A stretch of 64,000 nt of DNA, taken from NCBI GenBank assembly GCA_963556495.2, contig OY747712.1:18084735-18148734 (forward strand). The letters are read 5' to 3'. Position numbers and translations under genes: made by a program. Source of the stretch: Valencia hispanica. Taxonomy: Eukaryota > Chordata > Actinopteri > Cyprinodontiformes > Valenciidae. Positions 16,862-27,700 of the stretch are shown piece after piece. The notes under the pieces are model-generated. The model saw only the letters and a program-made list of their open reading frames with translations, was not told where the DNA came from and did no database searches. Every line of letters begins with the position of its first letter. Position 1 is the stretch's first letter.

Positions 16862-17640
16862 TATACAATTCAGTTTATTTATATAATGCCAATTCACAAC
16901 AGATGTCATCTCAAGGCACTTAACAAGAAGTCATTTCAATAAATTTATACAAACATTTCAATCAGTTAAAAAGTTTCCTATTTAAGGAATCCCAGCAGAT
17001 TGCTTCAGTCATTGGCGTGAGGTTGGGCCCCGTTGATGCAGACTTTCCAACCACAGCAATCCTTCAGCAATCCCTCATACTGAGCAAGCATGTAGCGACG
17101 GTGGAGAGGAAAAACTCCCCTTTAACAGGAAGAAACCTCCAACAGAACCAGGCTCAGTAGGAGCGGCCATCTGCCACGACCGTCTGGGGGTTTGAGAAGA
17201 CAGAGCAGAAACACAGAAGGAACAGAAGATCTGATATAAGAGAACTTTCTATGTTACAGAAAGTAAAAAGTTGATAACAGGACACAGTGGATGTTCAGTT
17301 ACTGGGAGGATCATCCCAGTCGATGCACCCAGTCCAACAGGGCATTGCAGCCAAGCAGGATACCAGACCAGGTGTAGCTTCTATGGAGAGAAAAACACTG
17401 AGAGAAAACAAAGTTAACAGTCGAAATAGCAGAATGTACTGTAATACAATTGGAGAGTCGTAGGAGAAAAGGAAGTAGCAGAGTGAAGAAAATTGGTAAG
17501 TCTGTCCTCCAGCAGTCTAAGCCTATAGCAGCATAACTACAGATATAGCTCAGGATGACCTTAGCCACTCTAACTATAAGTAATCTAACCGTGAGAAAAC
17601 CCTCTTGTATGTATGTAAGTATGTACTGCACTCAGCATTA
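16862..17640. repeat. Dispersed percomorph-type repeat ('cagtttatttatat...gaaacctcc' family)
   Basis: Starts 'ttcagtttatttatataatg', continues 'caattcacaacagatg', 'tctcaaggcact', then 'ggaagaaacctcc', 'agaaccaggctcagt' and 'gcggccatctgcc'. This order of words is one I recognise as a very abundant interspersed sequence in spiny-rayed fish. Non-coding; the superfamily assignment is not attempted. Confidence 0.7.
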
Positions 17641-18284
17641 GGACATGGATCGTTGCTTTGCTGCTGGAGTGGACCATAAAACAGTCTTAGAGGTGACTAT
17701 AAAAAATTGCATCACTGTTCGGTTAATAATTCAGTTAATATTTGAAGGTTTAATCAGCAAAGTTTTATAGGAAGGTTTTGGGTTGGCTGTGTTTATAACC
17801 TGTTTGAGTTTATATTGACCACAATATTAAAGGCAGGATTTTCTAAATGATGCTCTGCAAGGTTTATTCTGAAGATTTGGTTCTCACAGTGATATTTGGG
17901 CTACCTTTAGTTGTCTTTAGAATAAAGCTTGGTATCAATTTCAAGGTAAATATGGACAAATGGACTGTGTTGTAGAGCTGCACCAACAGCACTAACAATG
18001 AGTTGATAGAGCACATTAGCTTTTGCTTCTTCCGAAACTTCTCAAGGGAAAAAAAAAAATAAAAGAAAAATGTTCATAATAATCTGAAAACCATAAAAAT
18101 AAGCTTCTTGTGCTGCATTCTATTTAAGTCAGAACCTGGATCTGGGAACGACATCAAACCCAAATTAACTCTTTTTCAGTTCCATTTAGAACAAACCCAA
18201 CGGGATTTAAGTATTCAGGCTTATATTTATCCTGTGTTTGTCACACATAAATGTTTCTGACCCTCAAAGCTTTAATATCAAGGC

Positions 18285-18700
18285 AAGGCAAATTTATTTG
18301 TATAGCACACTTTCGGCACCAAAGCAATTCAAGGTGCTTTTGGTGATTAGGGGATTAAATAAAAGCAGCAATTAAGCAACAATAAAAACAGATACACAAC
18401 ATCAGAAACATGAAGAACATTAAAACACACTACTGTTATGACCTTCCATTAATCAATCATTCAAAGGCAGCTCTACACAGATATGTTTTTAGCTTTGATT
18501 TAAAGGAACTAAATGTTTTAGCAGCTTTGCTGTTGTCTGGAAGTTTGTTCCAGATTAGAGGAGCATAGAAACTGAAAGCTGCTTCTCCATGTTTGGTTCT
18601 GATTCTAGGGATGCTGAGTAGACTGGAATTAGAGGACCTGAGTGGTCTTGGGGGTTGGTATAGTAACAGGAGATCTTAAACATATGGGTTCATCAGATGA
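18285..18700. repeat. Second dispersed fish repeat ('ggcaaatttatttgtatagc' family)
   Basis: Begins 'ggcaaatttatttgtatagc' and later contains 'ttgttccagattagagga' and 'cttctccatgtttggt', which I recognise as a widespread teleost interspersed sequence. No intact reading frame. Confidence 0.65.
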
Positions 18701-18974
18701 TTAGATAATAATCTGAGGAATTACAGTTTTCAAAAAGGATTTCGGTACGCTATTTTATGGTCTGGCGTGTTCAGGAGAGCACTTCCACCACCAGTTAGAC
18801 TCTCAAGCAGGCAGGGTTAAACCCAAACGCCTAATGTGCCGTCATACTAGTGCGACGAAAATCATGATGCGCTAGTAGTGACGTTTTTCTGTCCCTTAAT
18901 CAATGGACTGTATTGTGTGACACCAGTAGCTCCGCCCTAAACCTATCATACCATCGTCCCATATACCTACAACT

Positions 18975-19110
18975 GAAAGGGGGCCCAGGAGTGGCACGAT
19001 ACGGGTCGGTTTTATGGGCCGCTTTTACAATGGAAACGGACGAAATAGCTTACCGAACCGAACCAAACCGACCCGTACTTTACCACTAAGTGGAAAAGAG
19101 TCACAAATTA
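18975..19110. repeat. Possible miniature inverted-repeat element
   Basis: The left block 'cgatacgggtcggttttatg' faces the right block 'ccaaaccgacccgtacttta', which is its approximate reverse complement. Arms of about 20 bp enclose about 60 bp. No clear target duplication. Confidence 0.55.
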
Positions 19111-19426
19111 ACCTGGCCCTTGTTAAAACGTAAAGCCCCAGGGTTGAGACACACTGCGCTAGAAGATCTCAAATAGCAAGAGATTATAACCAAAACAGTC
19201 ATTGGCCTTCCTTAGTCTGAAAGGGTTACAAAGCCATGTGACTCCAGTAAAGCCAAGATGAGCTCCATCATCCATATATAGAAAAACATTGAGCAATGGT
19301 CAACATTCCTAGCAGTGACCAGCGTACAAAAATTACTTCACGAGCACATCGAGAACTCATCCAGGTGGTCACAAAAGAACATTGAACAACATCTAAAGCA
19401 CTGTAGAGCTCACTGTCCTCAGTTAA

Positions 19427-19790
19427 CCCCTTAACATTCCTGCAATTTCCACCCTACATTAAAAAAAAACAGATACCCAAATTAAAATGAAAGCTGTTCT
19501 TGAACCATTTTGAGAAGAGCCATGGCTGGGGTCCCTTTGGGGGGAAAAAACACTGAAAGTTCTCACAAAACAGTGATATGTCTAAGTGCTATTGTTACCA
19601 AGTAATATAATTTTTAATACACTGGTAAAGATTAAATGTATTATAATTGTATCCTTGATTGGCATATATCATTGGAATCACAAGACTCTTAGCTTTCCGA
19701 TGATATAAAATATGTATAAGTTCATAGATCGGTGGATTTAAACCCGGAAGTGGGACGGGCCCAACGGTGGTTTCTAGGAATGCTAACGGG
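19427..19790. mobile_element. piggyBac-type miniature element in a TTAA site
   Basis: 364 bp bounded by TTAA on both sides (19423-19426 and 19791-19794). The ends are inverted repeats: CCCCTTAACATTCCT on the left and, in reverse, CCCGTTAGCATTCCT on the right. TTAA duplication and CCC-starting termini are the piggyBac hallmarks. Removing it with one TTAA restores the Tc1 reading across the junction. No transposase, so non-autonomous. Confidence 0.75.
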
Positions 19791-20163
19791 TTAAGGTCAG
19801 AGTTTAACAATATGGCATCCATGGGAGTATTCCAAGATCAAAACTACAAATAACCAAGAAGAGCACAAAGCCCCGTCTTACAGCTGACAAGAAAACATCT
19901 TGATGTCCAAAAAAGATGCGTAGAAAGATATTCTGTGGAAAGTTTTTTGAAAGTTTAAGAACTGTTTCAGAAAAACATCATACCGACAATTAAACCATGG
20001 TGGGAGTAGAGTGATGGTTTGGGACTGCATAGCTTCCTGCAAAACTGGACCACTCGTAACTGATGGAAGCACAACTTTTGTTCTCCATGAGAATGCATCT
20101 TTTAGCCAATCATGCCGTGCCAATGTATAAGAATATCCAAAACAAAGTCCAGGTCCTGTTGCG

Positions 20164-20205
20164 CTGCTGTTTAAAAGGTCAGAGCTGTGACCTTTTAAAC
20201 AGCAG
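20164..20205. repeat. Perfect 18-bp stem hairpin
   Basis: Arms 20164-20181 and 20188-20205 are exact reverse complements with the 6-nt loop 'gagctg'. It lies within the fossil Tc1 region, about 380 bp before an arhgef18 exon. Probably a local inverted duplication. Confidence 0.9.
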
Positions 20206-20582
20206 GTCTTGGAGAAGTTGTTAGAAAAAGCCTGTGAAACGGTGTCCTAGAGTCGTGACCAATAGTGTGAGCAACATTGTACCACAATTCATTTGGTCAA
20301 GTTCTTGTGTGTATTCTAGGTGTGTCCAACTTTACACAGCTACTGCTTTCCTGAATAAGCTGTCTGATAATGGAAAGCTTAAAACATAACAAACTGTGTT
20401 TGAACATCTTCGTTGGTGCCGTGCTTTGCGGCTGTTAAATTAAGTGGATCATTCTCATTCAACTGTAAAGGCTTTTACACATTCACAAACTAAACCATTA
20501 AATAAATTTAAAAAATCTATATTTTGCTCCAGACGTTTATTTTAAATCATGTTTGTCATTCCTATATTTCTTTTTTTTCCAG

Positions 20583-20641
20583 CTTAACTGTGGAAGTCTT
20601 GTGAGGAAAAGGAGAAAAGAGCAAACATTCTCATGAGAAGG
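20583..20641 (+). other. arhgef18: Probable 5' exon of arhgef18 (mostly or wholly untranslated)
   Basis: A strong acceptor (T-run then ccag, AG at 20581-20582) and a consensus donor (gtgagt at 20642) bound 59 nt. The exon ends ATGAGAAGG; joined directly to 21792 this would add Met-Arg-Arg in frame ahead of MDEPEG. If exon 21329-21383 is included, that ATG is out of frame and the exon is 5' UTR. Supported by splice signals only. Confidence 0.5.
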
Positions 20642-21328
20642 GTGAGTCACACAGTTGGCATTGGTTAAGAACAAGGATGAGCTTTAATAATTCATGTTTC
20701 TTTATTGGTTTTGCACCTTAATGAGCAACGATGTTTGTCTGAGTTTAAATAAATGAAACCAAGCTCATGTGTTAATGATAGTATTTTCTCAGTTTATGAC
20801 TCAGACATATTTAACCACATTTCTCTAATCGCCGTCAGCTGCGGTTTGCCCCCACAGGTCAACTCTGCTTCTAGTTGTATTTTTCCCTTTCAGCTGATCT
20901 GACTTGAGTCATGTTTGGTCTGTCAAACCAGTTTCCTTCACATGAGACTAGATTCTTTCTGCAGCAGCTTGTTTCATTCTCCGCTCACACTCATCCTTCC
21001 TTGGTTCAGATAGTTTGTCTGTTTAAAAGTGTCACAGGGAGTTTTTGTCATTTTAGGCAAATATTTGAAAGTGAATAGGTTCAGAAGACATAATAAATGA
21101 TGGCATAACAAGAGTTATTCGTGTTGGTTTGACATATTATGTTATACGTTGTTGTCCATTGATTGAACTATTTACTGGCCAGAACATGTTTTTATTCTTT
21201 AGGTTAAATGTTTTATAATGAATATCATGTCTGACTAGTTTACTATCAGTATTTGTCTTTCTCCCTTTGTTGCTCATAGTTGTTTTTTGTTTTGTTTTTT
21301 GGTCTCGGTTTGTTGTTCTGTCTCGCAG

Positions 21329-21383
21329 CTCTGGGGAGAGTATTTGTCCCCTGCCTTCAAACCAGGCGGTTTTGATGGACCAG
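21329..21383 (+). other. arhgef18: Possible alternative 5' exon of arhgef18
   Basis: Acceptor tctcgcag (AG 21327-21328) and donor gtatga after 21383. The exon ends ATGGACCAG (ATG at 21375), which would read Met-Asp-Gln in frame into MDEPEG of the next exon, giving a start three codons further upstream. No homology support; inclusion uncertain. Confidence 0.4.
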
Positions 21384-21791
21384 GTATGACTGTCATCCTC
21401 CCCGAAAATCCAACTCTTCACCAGCTTCCTCTTCATACAGACAAGCAAGCTTGAGGTTGGTTTGAAAAAAAAAAAAAAAAAGTTTCCTTCATCAGAAACA
21501 CAGCAACTTCCTGTCGAGATTTAGCAGCTTGGGTTTTTCCATGTTTATTCTGGGCAGGGTGGATGTGTTGTCCAAAACGACTGATTCTGTGTCAGCTTTG
21601 TTCCATTTCACATGATGGATTTTACTATGCTTGACACTGAAAAGCATTTCACATGAACCAACAGCATTAAACCCCTGCAGCAGTAGTGAGAACCTTTTTT
21701 TCTGCTGGCATGTGTTTATGCTGGGAGCATGTTTTGATTTACCTGATGAGCCTTATCTCGTCGCATACCAACTAGACCCAGCGCGCCGCAG

Positions 21792-24700
21792 ATGGATGAG
21801 CCGGAAGGGCAGCGGGTGAAGCTCTTCACTGATGATTCCACGTTATTGGCTTCTCCTTTGGCCGAGCCGATCAACCTAGAAGGTCAGTTGGATAATCACC
21901 AGTGAGATGAAGGGGGGATCAGATGGATGAGTCGCATATCTTTTATTAAAATAGCTTCAGCAAGAAAACTGAAACTTGCATAATATCAAAAATAAAAATT
22001 GGGAGTTAAAGAAGCGAGAATTGTATTGTTATGAGTTTGATCATCAGATAATCTTTAGTTTTTAATATAACGTGGCAAACATCAAAAATATTTACACTCT
22101 TTGTTAATAGATTCTAATTTTTGAGGATTTGTTTCTGTGGATAATAAAATATTGATGACCTTAACAAATAATTTAAATTGCCTCGCCACATTCTGACTTC
22201 TGTTATTTTTTTTCTTTAGACATAAATTAGTGTGCTTTTACACCATAGAAAAAATTCACTTTCTTTTTTAAAATTCAGATTTTTTTGGGGGGGGCCATTT
22301 ATTCCTTCAAACCTAAAAAAAAACATTTAGTTCCACTAAAAATTTTTTATTTTTCTGCATTTTTTCTTTGGTATAAATGTCTTTGTCATCAAGCTTAAAG
22401 ATAATAAATTTTCTTCTAATAATCATATGCTTTTAAATATTTGGAGATCAATTTGTATGTCTGCTTTTTTTTTATACATACATTTCGCTTTAAATTTTTT
22501 TTTTATTATTTTTTTTTTTTTTTTTTTTTGAAGATAAGCATTTTTATGGCATCAAACATTCTTTTTTTCTTTTTCTAATTGGGATTTTTTTTGTACTGTT
22601 TGAAATCTTTAGCTACAAACTTTTGTAGGCTTTAAATTGACAAAATTGTACAGTACAAAATCCTAAAAAAAAAAAAGCAAATACCCACTCTCCACTACAT
22701 TTGGCTGATTTGAGTCCTACTGTGTCTTGTCTGTCACCAGACTCCCATTATGCTCAGCTGCGAGCTGATCTTGAGTGCGACTCCCGCAGTCTGGAGGCGG
22801 AGTCCTGGAGCTTGGTTGTGGACCAGAACTACTTGATGCCCCTGAGCAAAGAGGCTGTTAAACGACAGGACGTAATCTATGGTACGTTGAAACAGAAGTT
22901 GAATCTAAACGTGTAAACCGGGGTGTGTCTTTCTCTTCCTGTAAAGGAATCATCCATCAAACTGAAACTGCCTCATTACCCTCTAATGATCTTGCGTTTG
23001 TAATAATCAAACGTCATTTTAGACTACGTGTCTATATAGAAACATTTCTAACTTCTGTCACCAGTTTCAGGCTAGATATTTTTGCAAACCTCAGCTGCCT
23101 AACGTCAAAACCCCTTGTCAATTTCCTAGAGTTGATCCAGACTGAGATGCATCATGTGCGCACCTTAAAAATCCTTCTGCACATCTACATGTATGAGCTG
23201 AAGAAGTCTCTTCTCGTCAACGACGCTTGGCTGGAGCAGCTCTTCCACAGCGTTCAGGTTCTGCTCAGCCTCCACCAGCACTTCCTCACCTCCTTCAAAT
23301 CCCGGCAGAAGCTGTGTCAGGATGAGGAAAATCCAAATAACTACTACATCACACAGCTGGGGGATATCCTCATCAATCAGGTAGGGTAAAGGAGATTAAC
23401 CATCATGGTAACTTGTTTAAGAAAGTCAAGAAAACACTCATGTGAAACCGGCAAAAGAACAAGTTTGGCCTATTAACTCTAATTAGTACAAATTGTACTT
23501 TGTTTATGGTCTGCCTCTGCTTTTTACGGCGGTTCCATGCTGTTCGTATTTACTCGCTCATTTCCACCCTTACATCTTTTTGTCTACGTGCTGTTTACAA
23601 AATACAAGTTCTAATAGGTGTCTCTATTATGTCTGAACATTTTCTTTTACACGACATCGTCGACGTACGTTGTTACAGATTTTATTCGATTCAGCTTATT
23701 CTAACAGTATTATAATATAGGAAAACGCAAGACCAACATTTCAAACCTGATCTTTGAGTTTCCCACTGGTTAATCATAGGCTGAGGTTAAAATCTAGTCG
23801 GCAGCCATTTTTTTCTGTGAATTATCTAAGGTAACATATCGATTTTATTTTTATACTTTTCTTTTTTAGCCATTGACAAAATAATGTGGTAGTAATGGTA
23901 GCCTATATTGTTGTTCTTAAAGGTGATTAAAATTTAAATAAGTTGTCTAGTTTGTGATGTTGATATTTAACAGAATTTCTGACTCTGATCTAAAAGATAA
24001 AAATAAACAGCATTTACTCAGAGCAGCTTCACTCTCAAGTACACACGCAAAGATTAAACACTCATCTTTTGGTCGTCATGTCAGGGTTTAAAATGTGAAT
24101 TATACATTAAACTAGTCTCATATCAGAGCATCAGCTCACTCAGGTTAAGGGCAAATCATAACATTTAGCTGGTAGACTTTACATTTCAACTGGCTGTTTG
24201 TTCTGCCTGTGTAACTTGCAGACTGTGTGCTGTGGGTGTGAGGCAGGTGATATTATGTTTTCTAGGCAGGTCAAGTGCCAGCTACTTTCTGTTTCAGTCA
24301 TAGATAAAATGTGCTCACATTTTTTTTTTTTTTTTTTTTTTGAGGGGCTTATATGTGAAATTTGCTGTAAACCCAAATATTAAGATGAAATCATTAAGCT
24401 CTCGTTCTTGTGTCAGTTTTCAGGTAATCTGGGCGAGCAGATGATGGTGGGTTACGGCCATTTCTGCAGCCATCACAGCGAAGCTGTCAACTTCTACAAA
24501 GAGCAGATGCAGAACAACAAGAAGCTGCAGATTCTGATTAGAGTAAGCATTCAGCACCCTTCAATCTTCATTTCACAAACAAAGACGTTTGACCTCCTTC
24601 AGTTTTGGACATTTGTTTGAAATGTAAACAGAAGGTCAGTAAGAGAGTCGGCAGAAGGTGAGTTGAAATTAGAAATGAAGAATACTGGTTTTAAGCAATT

Positions 24701-27700
24701 TACATTGAACACAGCATTAACCCAAAATAGATCTATGAAGCTTAAAGTAAGCAAATTCTTAACGAATCAACAAGCTTGTGGAGAGGTTGGCAAGTGCATT
24801 TAATAACACATAGTATACAAAGTAACGCATTTTATGAGGTTGGGTTTAAAACAAACACATTTTTGTTTTGTTCACAGAAAATCGACCAGCTGCCTCTAGT
24901 GCGAAGATTAACAGTTCCTGAATGTTTCTTGCTTGTGACTCAACGCATCACGAAATATCCCGTTCTGTTGGAACGAATCATCCAGAACACAGACGGTAAA
25001 GAATCCCCTCTCATCCGTTTATCTTCCGTCACAAAACTCCTAATACACATTCAGGGTTTCAGTGCACTGAGAAATCAGCTGGTAAACAGGAAATTGTTGA
25101 AATTTAGCTTGATCAAAACTCAGAAATCACTGGAGAGCTTTTGGATTAGTAGACATACCGTTCCAAGTGCCACCAGGTCACACATCAGTAAGGTGCTTGG
25201 AATGAAATCAGGAGAACCAGAGAGATTTAAGAAGCTACTTAAAAGGAAACTGTCTAATGTACATTTTTAATGACCACCTGTGGAAGGAAGGGTGGGGGAA
25301 AACAATTTATATTACTCTTCAGATATATTCTTTCATTTTGGCCCCTAAAGAGAAATCGGACTTGGGAAAACCTTTTTAATTTGACATTAAAATCAGTCTG
25401 TAACTTATTTTGTGCCTCTCACAGCTGACACAGACGAGTATAGACATCTGGAAAAGGCTTTGGAGCTGATCAAGCACACCATCTCCCAGGTGAACACTCA
25501 GGTGAGCGAATGCGAGAAGACTGCTCGCGTGAGAGAGATCAGCTACCGGCTGGAGCCGAAGACTCAGGTCCGGCTGAAGGATGGGCGGTGGTTCCGCAGA
25601 GAGGAACTGATTCAGGGCAACAAAACGCTGCTGCATGAAGGACCCCTGACCTGGAAGGCGTCTGGTAAACAGAAAGGTTTGTGATGGAACCTGGCCTCTG
25701 TTTCTGCATCACAATGAGCTTCTGCTTATCCCCCTATCGTCAGTTATTACTCTTGCTGGATCATACCTTTTGTATAAAAAGGTATTATTTTAAACTATCA
25801 AGTGTCCTTCAGCCGAGTTGATTACTCCCATATTATAGGTATGTGTTTAAAAGGTTATATGTCAGCATAAAATGTAAATAAACTATGCTACCTACCTACC
25901 TATTTTTATGCTAAGCTGTTCTCTTTTCCCCTGTAGAAATCCAGGCTGTGCTTCTGTCAGACATGCTCCTTCTGTTACAAGAGAAAGATCAGAAGCTTGT
26001 ATTTGCAGCCGTGGTAAGCCCAAGTCAATCAAAACTATACGGGATAAAACAAAAATATCACAACTGTCTGCACTATTTACCTCAGCAAATAGCTGTGCTA
26101 ATTAGAATGTAATCCTAAGGATGTCTGGTGAAATCATAATTTAACTAATGTTTTACTCTGGTTATCTTTGTTTGATATTAAAATCTTTTTGATCTGAAAT
26201 GTTTGTTGGAAAGAAAAGCAAAAAAATAGAGGAAATCTGTAAGGGGTCAAATATCTTTCATTCCACAGTAAAACCAGGTGTAAAGTCACGGTGAAGGTGT
26301 TTTTAAAAAGATCTGAGGTGTTCATGTCCACTGCCTTACTACATCACAATGTAAACTGAGGTCCTCCAATAAAATGTTGTCTGTTCTAGGATAACAAGCC
26401 ACCAGTGATCTGCCTGCAGAGAGTGATCGTCCGGGAAGTGGCCCATGAAGAAAAAGGCATGTACATCATCTGTGCGTGTACCTCCGGCTTGCCAGAAATG
26501 TATGAGTTCCTCGCAGGCTCCAAAGAAGAGTGCCATACCTGGATGGGCCTCATACGCGAGGCTGTAGACTGGTGAGCACATTCAATCAGAAGTGGTAGTT
26601 TCATTGGTGTGGAGCTGAAATTATCGTAAGATTCGCTGAATTGAAAAGATTCCTCGACCAGAAGGTAACATTTTTCAATAAGTTGAACAAATTAAAATAA
26701 CAGTGATGTGAGTGTGAAGCGACTGTGATGAAGATCAGCACATCTAAATCTGAGAACATGGTCTTGACCTGGAAAAGGCTCGGAAAAGAAGCTCAGTCAT
26801 CCGGAGGGGCTCAGAGTAGAGCCGCTGCTCCTCCACATCGAGAGGAGCCGGTTGAGGTGGCTCGTGCATCTGGTCAGGACGCCTCTCTGGTGAGGCGTTC
26901 CTGGCACGTCCCACCGGGAGGAGACCCAGAGGGAGACCCAGGACACGTTGGAGGGACTATGTTTGTCGGCTGATCCTGGGAACGCCTTGGGATTCTCCCA
27001 GAGGAGCTGGAACAAGTGGCTGGGGAGAGGAAAGTCTAGGCTTCTCTGCTTAAGCTGCTGCCCTCGCGACCTGAACCCCGGATGAAGCGGAAGATAACGG
27101 ATGGATAAAATGGAGTGATGTTTTAGATTTGTGTCAATGAAATGAGCTAAGAACCAAAATTTTGTTTGATCAGATAACATTTAAAGCATTTTTGTTTGGA
27201 AAGACAGCTACTGCTTATTCTTTGCTTTAAAATAAATGTCTGTGTTTCAGTTACAGAGACAATGAAATGTACGGAGAAATGACTGCTAAACTGCAACATT
27301 TTCAAGGTAAGATCCCTGAATTTATGTTAAGGATGCAGATGTGTGTAACCTAAAAACCTGGTTAACTTTGGCAAAGAATATTAAAATGGTAAATATGTCA
27401 ACAAGATCCAGTTGGTTCTTTATTTTTGGTTTATTTCAGGGAGTCATTTACCAAAATAGTTGGAAACCAATCCAAAGTTTCTCAATTTTACCTGCTGTTT
27501 AACTTTTTCTCAAATGTCTTTACAATAAATAAATTAAATAAATAAAAAAATGCAAGACATTCATCTTAAGAATTACTTTGTCGAAGATTGTACCCAAAGC
27601 AATTTTTATTATCTTCACATGTCAAAATATAGAAATATGGAAGAAAAATGAGTCTGTGGGATTAACAGAGGTTCTGCCTTTCAGATTTGCTGCAGCAGAG

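Larger units (their letters stand above)
19195..20330 (+). repeat. Fossil Tc1-like transposon split by a piggyBac-type miniature element
   Basis: The plus strand before 19420 encodes a degenerate Tc1 transposase HTH/linker segment (KITSRAHRELIQVVTKEH). After 19795 the reading continues (SVKVRV across the junction), and a later part near 19990 encodes a GGS-VMVWG-like remnant. Stops throughout. The interruption at 19427-19790 is annotated separately. Confidence 0.7.
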
